NCBI RefSeq assembly: GCF_029846275.1
Contig: NZ_JARVWS010000003.1
Span: 186,001 to 250,000, forward strand
Source: Nocardioides sp. CER19
Lineage (GTDB): Bacteria; Actinomycetota; Actinomycetes; Propionibacteriales; Nocardioidaceae
DNA length: 64,000 nucleotides
Reading direction: 5' to 3'
Made by a program: the position numbers and the translations under genes. This document shows positions 33,885-43,506 of the stretch, one piece after another. Under the pieces are notes generated by a model, which saw nothing but the letters and a program-made list of their open reading frames with translations, searched no databases and had not been told where the DNA came from. Position 1 is the stretch's first letter. The number at the start of each line of letters is the position of its first letter.

Positions 33885-34643
33885 TCAGACCGCGGCCTTG
33901 GTGAACCGGTCGTAGCCGTTGGCCTCGAGCTCCTCGGCGAGCTCGGGGCCGCCGGACTCGGCCACCCGACCGTCGACGAAGACGTGGACGTGGTCGGGCT
34001 TCACGTAGCGCAGGATCCGCGTGTAGTGCGTGATCAGCAGGACGCCCTTGTCCTCGCCCCCGCGGAACGAGTTGATGCCCTCGGAGACGATCTTGAGCGC
34101 GTCGATGTCGAGACCCGAGTCGGTCTCGTCGAGGATCGCGACCTTCGGGTCGAGCAGGGCGAGCTGGGCCATCTCGTGGCGCTTCTTCTCGCCGCCGGAG
34201 AAGCCCTCGTTGACCGACCGCTGGGAGAAGGACGGGTCGAGGTCCATCTTCTCCAGCGCGCTGTTGACGTCCTTGACCCAGTGGCGCAGCTTGGGCGCCT
34301 CGCCGTCGATCGCAGTCTTCGCGGTGCGCAGGAAGTTCGCGACCGAGACGCCCGGCACCTCGACGGGGTACTGCATCGCGAGGAACAGGCCGGCGCGCGC
34401 ACGCTCGTCCACGGTCATGCCGAGGAGGTCCTCGCCGTCGAGGGTGACGCTGCCGCCGGTGATCGTGTACTTCGGGTGGCCGGCGATCGAGTAGGCGAGC
34501 GTCGACTTGCCCGAGCCGTTCGGGCCCATGATGGCGTGGGTCTCGTTGTCACCGATGGTGAGCGTGACGCCCTTCAGGATCTCCTTGGGGCCGTCCTCGG
34601 TCTCGACGGAGACCTTGAGGTCCTTGATCTCGAGGGTGCTCAT
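33885..34643 (-). CDS. sufC: Fe-S cluster assembly ATPase
   Basis: ATPase of the SufBCD scaffold complex, 252 aa. Walker A is GPNGSGKST, the signature is FSGGEKKRHEMAQL and Walker B is VAILDETDSGLD. The long Q-loop region LFLAMQYPVEVPGVS is characteristic of SufC and not of transport ATPases. It is coupled to sufD (ATGA overlap). It supplies the ATP-driven conformational change needed for cluster assembly. Confidence 0.96.
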   Translation of the reverse strand: MSTLEIKDLKVSVETEDGPKEILKGVTLTIGDNETHAIMGPNGSGKSTLAYSIAGHPKYTITGGSVTLDGEDLLGMTVDERARAGLFLAMQYPVEVPGVSVANFLRTAKTAIDGEAPKLRHWVKDVNSALEKMDLDPSFSQRSVNEGFSGGEKKRHEMAQLALLDPKVAILDETDSGLDIDALKIVSEGINSFRGGEDKGVLLITHYTRILRYVKPDHVHVFVDGRVAESGGPELAEELEANGYDRFTKAAV

Positions 34644-35850
34644 GCGGTCGGGGCTCCATTCTGGGTGTTGCCGGTCAGGGCGCTGATGTTCTTGGAGAGC
34701 TCGACCTCGACCGTCTCGGTCAGCTTGGCCTCGAGCTCGGGTACGTCGATCTTGCGGATGAGGTCGTAGAAGAAGCCGTGCACGACCAGACGCCGCGCCT
34801 CGGCGTCCGGGATGCCACGCGAGCGCAGGTAGAACAGCTGCTCGTCGTCGAACCGGCCGGTCGCCGACGCGTGGCCGGCGCCCTCGATCTCGCCGGTCTC
34901 GATCTCCAGGTTGGGGACCGAGTCGGCCTGGCAGCCGTCGGTGAGCACGAGGTTGCGGTTCTCCTCGTAGGTCTCGATGCCCTCGGCGACCTTGCGGATC
35001 AGGACGTTGCCGATCCACACGGTGTGGGCGCCGTCGCCCTGCAGCGCGCCCTTGTAGACCACGTGCGACTTCGTCTTCGGCGCGGTGTGGTCGACGAACA
35101 GGCGGTGCTCGATGTGCTGTCCGGCGTCGGCGAAGTAGAGGCCGAGAGCCTCGACGGAGCCACCGGGCCCGGAGTACTCGGCGGAGAGGTCGTGGCGCAC
35201 GACGTCGCCACCGAAGCTCACCGACACGTGCTTGAGGGTCGCGTCACGGCCGACGTTGGCGTGCTGGGTGGAGAGGTGCACGGCGTCGTCGGCCCAGTCC
35301 TGCAGCGAGACGACCGTCAGCTCGGCACCGTCCTCGACGACGATCTCGATGTTGTCCGCGACCACCGCCGAGCCGTCGAACGCGAGCACCACCGTCGACT
35401 TGGAGAACTTCTCGGCGACGATCACCGCGTGGCCGGCGCCGGGGGTCTCCGTGCCGGTGCCGTGGTGGCGCACGATCGTCGCGCCCTCGACCACCGTGTC
35501 GGTGGGGATGCGGACGACGGTGGCGCCACTGACCGAGGCCCACGCCCGGGCGGAGACGCGGTCGGTCGGCACCAGACCGCTGCTGCCGCGCACGGCGTCG
35601 TCGGGCGCCACCGTGGTCACGGTGACCCCGTCCGCCGCCTCGACCTCGACCTTGCACGCGCCGTCGGCGAACGCCACGTCCTGGTGCAGGCCCTTGAGGC
35701 GACCGAGCGGCGTGAACCGCCAGATCTCCTCACGGCCGGTCGGGACCACGTGGTCCTCGACGAGGAACGATCCCTCCGGGTGGAGGTGGCTCTCGACCTT
35801 CTCGAGCTCGAGCGAGTCCTTGATGCTGTCGAGGGTGCTCTCTGTCACCG

Positions 35851-35854
<4 letters not shown>
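34640..35854 (-). CDS. sufD: Fe-S cluster assembly protein
   Basis: Beta-helix scaffold subunit that pairs with SufB, 404 aa. The C-terminal domain motif [28 protein letters not shown] is diagnostic. The central part is a right-handed beta-helix with few cysteines ([15 protein letters not shown]). GTG 35854 overlaps the sufB stop by four bases. An alternative GTG lies two codons later (35848). Confidence 0.95.
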
Positions 35855-37265
<1,411 letters not shown>

Positions 37266-37269
<4 letters not shown>

Positions 37270-38015
37270 GCGGTGACCTGCTCCTTCTTCCTCGTGTTGC
37301 TCGTGTTGTCGCTTGCGCCTGTGTGCGCGCTGGTCGAGCCTGTCGAGACCACCGCGGCGTCCGGGATGCAGGTCGTGCACACCCCGTCACCGTGGGCGAT
37401 GGTCGCCAGCCGCTGCACGTGGGTGCCGAGGACCTGGCTGATCGCCGCGGTCTCGGCCTCGCACAGCTGCGGGAACTCGTGGGCCACGTGGGACACCGGG
37501 CAGTGCTGCTGGCACAGCTGCTCCACGTGCTGCCCGTTGACGACCGGAAGCTCCCTGACGCTGGCCGCGTAGCCCGCGTCGGAGAAGACCCGGGCCAGCG
37601 CCTGCGCCGGCGAGAGCGACGGGTCGGCCGCGCAGACCGACTCGACGCCCTTCTTGATGAACGCGGCCCGACGCTGCGCGAATTCCCGCACACCCGCCTC
37701 GCCCGCCGTCTCGGCGACGAAGCGCAGCGCGGAGACCGCCAGGTCGTCGTACTGCTGGTCGAACTTGGTCTCGCGCCCCTGCTCGGTGAGCACGAACACC
37801 TTGGCCGGGCGGCCGCGTCCACGGTGGGCGCCCGGACGCGGCTCGCGCGCCTCGACCGCGCCCTCCTCGGCCAGCTGGTCGAGGTGGCGCCGGACGGCCG
37901 CGGGCGTCAGCTGCAGCCGCTCGGCGAGGTCGGCCGCCGTGGACGGCCCGTTGACGAGGATCGACCGGGCGACACGCTCACGCGTGCGCCTGTCGGGCGT
38001 CTCGTCGATTTTCAC
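37266..38015 (-). CDS. sufR: Fe-S-sensing transcriptional regulator of the suf operon
   Basis: Winged-helix repressor that senses Fe-S status through a bound cluster, 249 aa. Residues about 15-75 form the DNA-binding domain ([26 protein letters not shown]). The cluster ligands are in [15 protein letters not shown] and GVCTTCIP near residues 167-215. The last 30 residues ([12 protein letters not shown] onward) are low-complexity and coincide with a REP-like repeat, so the original C-terminus may have been extended. The GTG start lies inside a candidate SufR operator. Confidence 0.93.
37331..37351. repeat. Short REP-like repeat in the 3' end of sufR
   Basis: Reads tggtcgagcctgtcgagacca, an interrupted palindrome (tggtc/gacca ends, cgag/cgag inner). 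It encodes VVSTGST in frame after the last Fe-S cysteine. Confidence 0.65.
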
Positions 38016-38026
38016 AACACCAGTGT
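38012..38026 (-). promoter_or_regulatory. Candidate SufR operator (ACACT-N5-TGTGA) overlapping the sufR start codon
   Basis: The minus strand reads ACACTGGTGTTGTGA, an exact fit to the ACACT-N5-TGTGA palindrome I recall as reported for mycobacterial SufR. It covers most of the -10 hexamer and the GTG start codon of sufR, so bound SufR would shut off the whole suf operon. Confidence 0.7.
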
Positions 38027-38051
38027 GCCGTTATTGCCGGAGACGGTTCAA
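38022..38051 (-). promoter_or_regulatory. Putative suf operon promoter (TTGAAC-18-CACACT)
   Basis: On the minus strand TTGAAC (38051-38046), an 18-base spacer and CACACT (38027-38022) end six bases before GTG 38015. The -10 is off consensus in its first base. Confidence 0.55.
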
Positions 38052-38137
38052 GCAAGGTGACCCTTACCCATCAGGCGTGCGAGCGACGTCACGTCGAGGC
38101 CAACCGGAGGGGTTGTCCGGTCCCGCCACGGTGCGGC

Positions 38138-38143
38138 TAGGTT
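38138..38143 (+). promoter_or_regulatory. Putative -10 element (TAGGTT) for the CoxL-like gene
   Basis: TAGGTT lies only four bases before the in-frame GTG 38148 but about 50 before ATG 38196. The RNA would start too late for the GTG, which supports the ATG. Confidence 0.4.
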
Positions 38144-38195
38144 CGTCGTGAGCCACGCCACTCGCCGTCCATCGCTCGGGAGACAGGAACCGATC

Positions 38196-40556
38196 ATGCC
38201 GGGATCGCTGCTGGGGACCGTCGTGCGCCGGGTCGAGGACCCGGACCTGCTCGTCGGTCGGTCGACGTTCGTCGACAACGTGCAGGGGCCCGACCTGCTG
38301 CACGCCGTCTTCGTCCGCAGTCCGTTCGCCCACGCCCGCCTCGCGTCGGTCGACACCGGCGCAGCGGCCGCGGCCCCCGGTGTCGTCGCGGTGCTGACCG
38401 GCGACGACCTGGGCGGTCGGACGCTGCGGCCCTTCGCGATCGCCGACCAGCGCCTCGTGCAGCCGCCGCTCGCCCTCGACCGGGTGCGCTACGTCGGCCA
38501 GGCCGTCGCCCTGGTCGTCGCCGAGTCCCGCGCCCAGGCGGTCGACGCCGCCGAGCTGGTCGACGTCGACTACGACCCGCTTCCCGCGGTCGTGGACATG
38601 GAAGCGGCGCTGGCCGACGGCGCCCCGTTGCAGTTCGAGGAGCTCGGCACCAACGTGGCCGCCTCCCGCAAGGACGACGACCAGAGCGCGCCGTGGCCGG
38701 CTGGTGCCCGCGTGGTGCGGGTCCGGATCGAGAACCAGCGCGTGGCGACCGCTCCGATGGAGGGCCACGCCATCCTGGTCCGGCCCGGCGACGGCACCCA
38801 TGACCTGTCGGTCTGGCTCACGACCCAGCAGCCGCACATGGCCCGCGACCAGATCGCCGAGTTCGCCGGCCTGCCGCCTGAGCGGGTCCGCCTGATCGCG
38901 CCGCACGTGGGCGGGGCGTTCGGCGGCAAGGCCGGCGCGAACTGTGAGCACGCCGCCGTGGTCGCCGCCGCACAGAAGGCCGGGCGCCCGGTCAAATGGG
39001 CGGAGACGCGCAGCGAGTCGATGATCTCCATGCACGGGCGCGGCCAGGTGCAGTACGCCGAGCTCGGGCTCGACGACGACGGCCGGATCCTCGGGATGCG
39101 GCTGCGGCTGGTCGGGGACTGCGGCGCCTACGGCGGCTTCGGCGGCACCTTCCCCCTCGGCGGGTCCTACCTCATGGCCCAGGGCGTCTACGAGATCCCG
39201 AAGATCACCTACGCGGCGATCGCCTCGCTCACCAACACCGCGCCCGTCGGCGCGTTCCGCGGCGCCGGCCGGCCCGAGGCGGCCGCCCTGATCGAGCGAC
39301 TCATGGACGTGGCCGCCGACGAGCTGGGCCTCGAGCCCGAGGAGATCCGGCGGCGCAACCTCGTCCCCAAGGACGCCTTCCCGTTCCGGACCGTCACCGG
39401 CGCACGCTACGACGTCGGCGACTTCGACCTCCCGCTGCGCGAGGCGTTGCGCATCGCCGACATCGACGCCGCCCGAGCCGAGCAGCGCCGGCGCCGGGAG
39501 GCCGGCGACGTCCGTCAGCTCGGCATCGGGATGGCGACGTACGTCGAGATCACCGGCTTCGCGGGCACCGAGTTCGGGTCCGTCGAGGTGCACGCCGACG
39601 GCAGCGCCACCGTGACCGCCGGGACCTCGGCGCACGGCCAGGGGCACGCGACGTCGTTCGCGATGATCGTCTCCGACCGGCTCGGCATCCCGATGGACCG
39701 GATCAGCTTCGTCCAGTCCGACACCGCGCGGGTGCGCAGCGGCGGCGGGACGGGCGGGTCCCGGTCGCTCCAGCTCGGCGGCAGCGCCGTCGGGCGGGCC
39801 GCGGGCAAGGTCCTCGACCGCGCGCTGGAGGTCGCCGCCCGGATGCTGGAGGCGAGCGGTGCCGACCTCGAGGTCGTGGACGGCGGGTTCGCGGTGCGCG
39901 GCGTGCCGGACGCGGCCGTCGGTTGGGCCGAGGTGGCGGCCGAGGCTTCCGCGCAGGGCGTTCCGCTCGCCGACACCGACGACTTCTCCTCCGACGAGGC
40001 CACGTTCCCCTTCGGCTGCCACGTCTCGATCGTGGAGGTCGACACCGAGACAGGTGTCGTCACACCCGTGCGCCACGTCGCCGTCGACGACTGCGGTCGC
40101 GTGCTCAACCCGCTCCTCGTCGAGGGGCAGCAGCACGGCGGCACGCTGCAAGGCATGTCCCAGGCGCTGTGGGAGCAGTTCGTCTACGACGAGGAGGGCA
40201 ACCCACTCACGGCGACGTTCGCCGACTACACGATGCCGACGGCGGCCGACGCCATCGCGTTCGAGGTCTCCACGACCGAGACACCGACACCGCTGAACCC
40301 GCTCGGGGCGAAGGGCATCGGCGAGTCGGCCACGATCGGCTCGACGCCTGCCGTGCAGAACGCGGTCGTCGACGCCCTCTCGCACCTGGGCGTGCGCCAC
40401 CTCGACATGCCGTGCACGCCGGAGCGCGTCTGGCGCGCCGTCGAGCAGGCCCGCGCGGGCACGCTGCCCGACCCGTGGCGCGAGCCGCCGGCCGCGTTCG
40501 ACACGATCCCGTCCGACTCGGAGGGTGGATCGGTCAGGGAGAGCGCGGAGGTCTAG
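38196..40556 (+). CDS. Molybdopterin-binding xanthine dehydrogenase/CO dehydrogenase-like large subunit
   Basis: Large catalytic subunit (about 786 aa) of the molybdenum hydroxylase family. The N-terminal a/b hammerhead (RVEDPDLLVGRSTFVDN) is followed by the MoCo domain. Its motifs are APHVGGAFGGK, the active-site loop VGAFRGAGRPE and AHGQGHATSFA, and the catalytic glutamate is in AKGIGESATIG. The loop has AFRGAGR, closest to form II CoxL-like proteins and lacking the cysteine of true CO dehydrogenase. The FAD and 2Fe-2S subunits that normally accompany it are absent here. ATG 38196 is favoured by AGGAA at 38185-38189; GTG 38148 is the alternative. Confidence 0.88.
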   Translation: MPGSLLGTVVRRVEDPDLLVGRSTFVDNVQGPDLLHAVFVRSPFAHARLASVDTGAAAAAPGVVAVLTGDDLGGRTLRPFAIADQRLVQPPLALDRVRYVGQAVALVVAESRAQAVDAAELVDVDYDPLPAVVDMEAALADGAPLQFEELGTNVAASRKDDDQSAPWPAGARVVRVRIENQRVATAPMEGHAILVRPGDGTHDLSVWLTTQQPHMARDQIAEFAGLPPERVRLIAPHVGGAFGGKAGANCEHAAVVAAAQKAGRPVKWAETRSESMISMHGRGQVQYAELGLDDDGRILGMRLRLVGDCGAYGGFGGTFPLGGSYLMAQGVYEIPKITYAAIASLTNTAPVGAFRGAGRPEAAALIERLMDVAADELGLEPEEIRRRNLVPKDAFPFRTVTGARYDVGDFDLPLREALRIADIDAARAEQRRRREAGDVRQLGIGMATYVEITGFAGTEFGSVEVHADGSATVTAGTSAHGQGHATSFAMIVSDRLGIPMDRISFVQSDTARVRSGGGTGGSRSLQLGGSAVGRAAGKVLDRALEVAARMLEASGADLEVVDGGFAVRGVPDAAVGWAEVAAEASAQGVPLADTDDFSSDEATFPFGCHVSIVEVDTETGVVTPVRHVAVDDCGRVLNPLLVEGQQHGGTLQGMSQALWEQFVYDEEGNPLTATFADYTMPTAADAIAFEVSTTETPTPLNPLGAKGIGESATIGSTPAVQNAVVDALSHLGVRHLDMPCTPERVWRAVEQARAGTLPDPWREPPAAFDTIPSDSEGGSVRESAEV

Positions 40557-40578
40557 AGGCAGTCGGCGGACCTTCGCC

Positions 40579-40613
40579 GGTCGAGCGGCGAGCGCCAGCG
40601 AGCGCATCGAGAC
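40579..40613. repeat. REP-like repeat before the ABC-2 exporter operon
   Basis: The stretch ggtcgagcggcgagcgcc and agcgagcgcatcgagacc forms an imperfect palindrome in the 113-bp gap after the CoxL-like gene. It belongs to the same style of gagcg/cgagacc repeats as the element at 3545. Confidence 0.55.
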
Positions 40614-40657
40614 CCGTCTCACGACGGCCCGATTCCGGGCTTCGACCGCGCGCTTCC

Positions 40658-40663
40658 TACACT
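40658..40663 (+). promoter_or_regulatory. Putative -10 element (TACACT) for the ABC-2/ctaA operon
   Basis: TACACT lies six bases before GTG 40670, consistent with a leaderless message. Confidence 0.55.
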
Positions 40664-40669
40664 TCCCAG

Positions 40670-41611
40670 GTGCCCGACGCTCGATCCTCTGCCGTCGAGG
40701 TCGATGGCCTGGTGATGCGCTACGGCGAGAAGACCGCCGTCGACGGGCTCTCGCTCTCCGTCGACCGCGGCTCGATCACCGCCGTGCTCGGCCCCAACGG
40801 GGCCGGCAAGACCACCACGCTGGAGACCTGCGAGGGCTACCGCAAGCCCCACTCAGGACGCGTCCGCGTCCTCGGGCTGGACCCGATCGCCGACCGCCGC
40901 GAGCTGCTCCCCCGGATCGGCGTCATGCTGCAGGGCCAGGGCGCCTGGAGCGGCGTACGCGCGATGGAGATGCTGCGCCACGTCTCCCGGCTGCACGCGC
41001 ACCCGCTCGACGTCGGCATGCTGTCCGAACGGCTCGGCCTCGAGGAGTGCGGCCGGACGCCGTACCGCCGGCTCTCGGGGGGCCAGCAGCAGCGGCTGGG
41101 CCTCGCGATGGCGCTGGTCGGGCGTCCCGAGATCGTCTTCGTCGACGAGCCCACCGCGGGGATGGACCCGGCCGCCCGTCGTACGACGTGGGAGCTGCTG
41201 CGCGAGCTGCGCGCGGACGGCGTCACCGTCGTGCTCACCACGCACTACCTCGAGGAGGCCGAGCAGCTGGCCGACCGGGTGCACATCATCGACCACGGCC
41301 GGATGATCGCCTCCGGCACGCCGCTCGAGCTCACCCGCGGCGGCGCCTCCGCGACGATCCGGCTGGTGGTGACCCGCCCGTTCCCCGCAGGCGCGCCGGA
41401 CTCCCTGCGCTCGGCGCTCGGCGACAGCACCGAGGTGACCCAGCTCGACGAGCGCAGCCTGCTCGTCGCCGGCCCGGCCGACAGCACGACCCTGGCCCGG
41501 GTGTCGCGCTGGTGCGAGGAGCAGGGCGTGCTGCCCGAGTCGCTGACGCTGGGCCGGCGCAGCCTGGAGGACGTCTTCCTCGAGCTGACCGGACGGGAGC
41601 TGCAGCCATGA
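40670..41611 (+). CDS. ABC transporter ATP-binding protein
   Basis: ATPase of an ABC-2 exporter, 313 aa. Walker A is GPNGAGKTT, signature LSGGQQQRLGLAMAL, Walker B IVFVDEPTAGMD and switch histidine LTTHYLEEAE, followed by the DUF4162-like C-terminal domain. It overlaps its permease by four bases and is followed by ctaA. The same ABC-pair-next-to-ctaA/ctaB and suf arrangement exists in mycobacteria, where the transporter role is also unsettled. Confidence 0.9.
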   Translation: MPDARSSAVEVDGLVMRYGEKTAVDGLSLSVDRGSITAVLGPNGAGKTTTLETCEGYRKPHSGRVRVLGLDPIADRRELLPRIGVMLQGQGAWSGVRAMEMLRHVSRLHAHPLDVGMLSERLGLEECGRTPYRRLSGGQQQRLGLAMALVGRPEIVFVDEPTAGMDPAARRTTWELLRELRADGVTVVLTTHYLEEAEQLADRVHIIDHGRMIASGTPLELTRGGASATIRLVVTRPFPAGAPDSLRSALGDSTEVTQLDERSLLVAGPADSTTLARVSRWCEEQGVLPESLTLGRRSLEDVFLELTGRELQP

Positions 41612-42387
41612 CCACCCCGATCACCACCGGCACCTTCACCCCGCAGCCCGGGAGCGCGCCGCTCCACCGGCAGGTGCTCGCCCAGGCGTCGATGGAGGCG
41701 CGGCTGATGCTGCGCAACGGCGAGCAGCTGCTGCTGGCCGTCGTCATCCCGGTGATCGTTCTGATCGCCGGCGTCAAGGGCGGCCAGCACCTCGACCTCC
41801 ACGAGGACTACCCGCTCGTCGACATCTTCACGCCGGGCGTTCTCGCGCTGGCGATCATGTCGACGTCGTTCACCTCGCTGGCGATCGCGACCGGGTTCGA
41901 GCGCCGTTACGGCGTCATCAAGCGGCTCGGCGCCTCACCGCTGCCCCGCCTGGGCCTCCTCGCCGGCAAGGTGCTGGCGCTCGTCCTCGTCGAGCTGGTC
42001 CAGCTCTTCGTCATCGGCGGCGTGGGCCAGCTGCTCGGCTGGTCACCCGAGCCCGGGGCGGTCGGCTTCCTGCTCGCGGTCGTGCTGGGTACCGCCGCCT
42101 TCGCCTCGCTCGGCCTCTTCGTCGCCGGCGTCCTCCGCGCGGAGGCGACCCTCGCCGCCGCCAACCTGATCTACCTGCTGCTGCTCGCCGGCGGAGCCGT
42201 CGTGCTCCCGGCCTCGGCGTACGGCGGCTTCGGCTCCTTCGCCCAGTGGCTGCCCTCCGGCGCGCTCGGGGAGGCCGTCCGCACGGCCTTCCTCCACGGC
42301 GACGTCGCCTGGCGCGACCTGGGCGTGCTTCTCGGCTGGGCCGTGGTCGGCTCGGCCCTCACCGCTAGGACCTTCACGTGGGAATGA
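41608..42387 (+). CDS. ABC-2 type permease
   Basis: Membrane subunit of 259 aa with six hydrophobic helices. The family features are ATGFERRYGVIKRLGASPLPR after the second helix and the LPSGALGEAVRTAF segment before the last. It is coupled to the ATPase (ATGA) and to ctaA downstream (ATGA). The close coupling suggests a role linked to haem or cytochrome biogenesis, but this is inference. Confidence 0.9.
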   Translation: MTTPITTGTFTPQPGSAPLHRQVLAQASMEARLMLRNGEQLLLAVVIPVIVLIAGVKGGQHLDLHEDYPLVDIFTPGVLALAIMSTSFTSLAIATGFERRYGVIKRLGASPLPRLGLLAGKVLALVLVELVQLFVIGGVGQLLGWSPEPGAVGFLLAVVLGTAAFASLGLFVAGVLRAEATLAAANLIYLLLLAGGAVVLPASAYGGFGSFAQWLPSGALGEAVRTAFLHGDVAWRDLGVLLGWAVVGSALTARTFTWE

Positions 42388-43271
42388 CCATGTCGACCAC
42401 CACCGCCCGACTCGTCGGACCGGGTCTCGTCCGGCCGCTGGGCTGGGCGACGCTCGTCGCCAACGCCGTGCTCGTCGTCACCGGCGGCGCCGTCCGGCTC
42501 ACCGGCTCGGGCCTGGGCTGCCCGACGTGGCCGCGCTGCACCGACCAGTCGATGACGCCGCACGGCAACCTCAACGTGCACTCGGCCATCGAGTTCGGCA
42601 ACCGCACGCTCACGTTCGTGCTGACGGCGGTGGCGATCGCGACGCTCGTCGCCGCGTGGCAGACCAAGCGGCGCGACCTGCGCCTGCTGTCTCTCTGGAT
42701 GGCGCTCGGCATTCCGGCCCAGGCGGTCATCGGCGGCATCACCGTGCTCACCGACCTCAACCCATGGGTCGTCTCCTTCCACCTCCTGTGCTCGATGGCG
42801 ATCATCGGGCTGGCGGTCCTCTTCCTGTGGCGCATCGACCACGCCGACGTACCCGTCGAGCGCGGGCCGGTCGTGTGGCTCGCCTGGGCCAACTTCGCGG
42901 CAGCCTGGCTGGTCCTCTATGTCGGCACGGTCGTGACCGGCTCGGGTCCCCACGCCGGCGACGCCCACAGCCCCCGCAACGGCCTGTCGCCGCTGCAGAT
43001 GTCACAGCTCCACGCCGACGTGGTCTTCCTGTTCGTCGGGCTGACCGTCGGTCTGCTGTTCACCGCGCTCGCCCTGCGGGCCCCGCGCGGCACCGTCCAG
43101 GCGGTCCTGGTGCTCCTCGCGGTCCAGGTGTCCCAGAGCGCGATCGGCTTCGTGCAGTACTTCACCAACCTGCCGATCGTCCTCGTCGGCTTCCACATGC
43201 TCGGCGCCGCCGTCATCTCCGCCGCCGTCACCTGGGTCCTGCTGCGCGTGCGGCAGCCCGTCGCCGCCTGA
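42384..43271 (+). CDS. ctaA: Haem A synthase
   Basis: COX15/CtaA membrane enzyme that oxidises haem O to haem A for cytochrome aa3 oxidase, 295 aa with about eight helices. The conserved histidines are in HLLCSM, SQLHADVV and GFHMLGA. The first-loop CPTWPRC cysteines and the EFGNR motif are also present. ATG 42384 overlaps the permease stop; GTG 42378 and ATG 42390 are alternatives. ctaB lies opposite, converging across a repeat-rich gap. Confidence 0.93.
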   Translation: MTMSTTTARLVGPGLVRPLGWATLVANAVLVVTGGAVRLTGSGLGCPTWPRCTDQSMTPHGNLNVHSAIEFGNRTLTFVLTAVAIATLVAAWQTKRRDLRLLSLWMALGIPAQAVIGGITVLTDLNPWVVSFHLLCSMAIIGLAVLFLWRIDHADVPVERGPVVWLAWANFAAAWLVLYVGTVVTGSGPHAGDAHSPRNGLSPLQMSQLHADVVFLFVGLTVGLLFTALALRAPRGTVQAVLVLLAVQVSQSAIGFVQYFTNLPIVLVGFHMLGAAVISAAVTWVLLRVRQPVAA

Positions 43272-43324
43272 CGGCAACGACCCCGACCGGCGCGGGGCGG
43301 GTGCGCGGGTGACACCCGCAAAGC

Positions 43325-43395
43325 GTCACCGTGACCCTTCGCGGCACCAGTGACCCTTCGCAAGGGTCACCCGATCCCCCACGTGTCACCGTGAC
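43325..43395. repeat. Direct and inverted repeats between ctaA and ctaB
   Basis: The palindromic 11-mer gtcaccgtgac occurs at 43325-43335 and again at 43385-43395, exactly 60 bases apart. Between them tgacccttcgc occurs twice (43332, 43351). The gap of 235 bases holds no convincing ORF. Confidence 0.75.
43350..43370. terminator. Hairpin between convergent ctaA and ctaB
   Basis: Perfect 9-bp arms gtgaccctt (43350-43358) and aagggtcac (43362-43370) around cgc. There is no U-tract, but the position between converging genes suits a two-way terminator. Confidence 0.5.
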
Positions 43396-43506
43396 AGTTG
43401 GGGAAAGGCGCCCCACCCTCCATCACCCGGCGCCGCGGGCGCGGCGACGACCGGCGCTCCCGAGGCCGGGCCGATCAGCCCGGAGGCCAGCGAACCGGTA
43501 GCAGGC

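Noticed and set aside
38148..38195. GTG 38148 as the start of the CoxL-like protein
   Set aside because: The putative -10 is only four bases upstream, while ATG 38196 has an AGGAA site six bases before it. Kept as an alternative only.
38196..40556. Carbon monoxide dehydrogenase
   Set aside because: The active-site loop is AFRGAGR, not the cysteine-containing form I CoxL loop, and the other subunits are missing.
38064..40622. 852-codon minus-strand frame opposite the CoxL-like gene
   Set aside because: The plus-strand protein has all molybdenum hydroxylase motifs; the antisense frame has none.
43325..43395. CRISPR or replication-origin repeats
   Set aside because: Only two copies of the 11-mer, no spacer pattern, no DnaA boxes and no cas or dnaA genes nearby.
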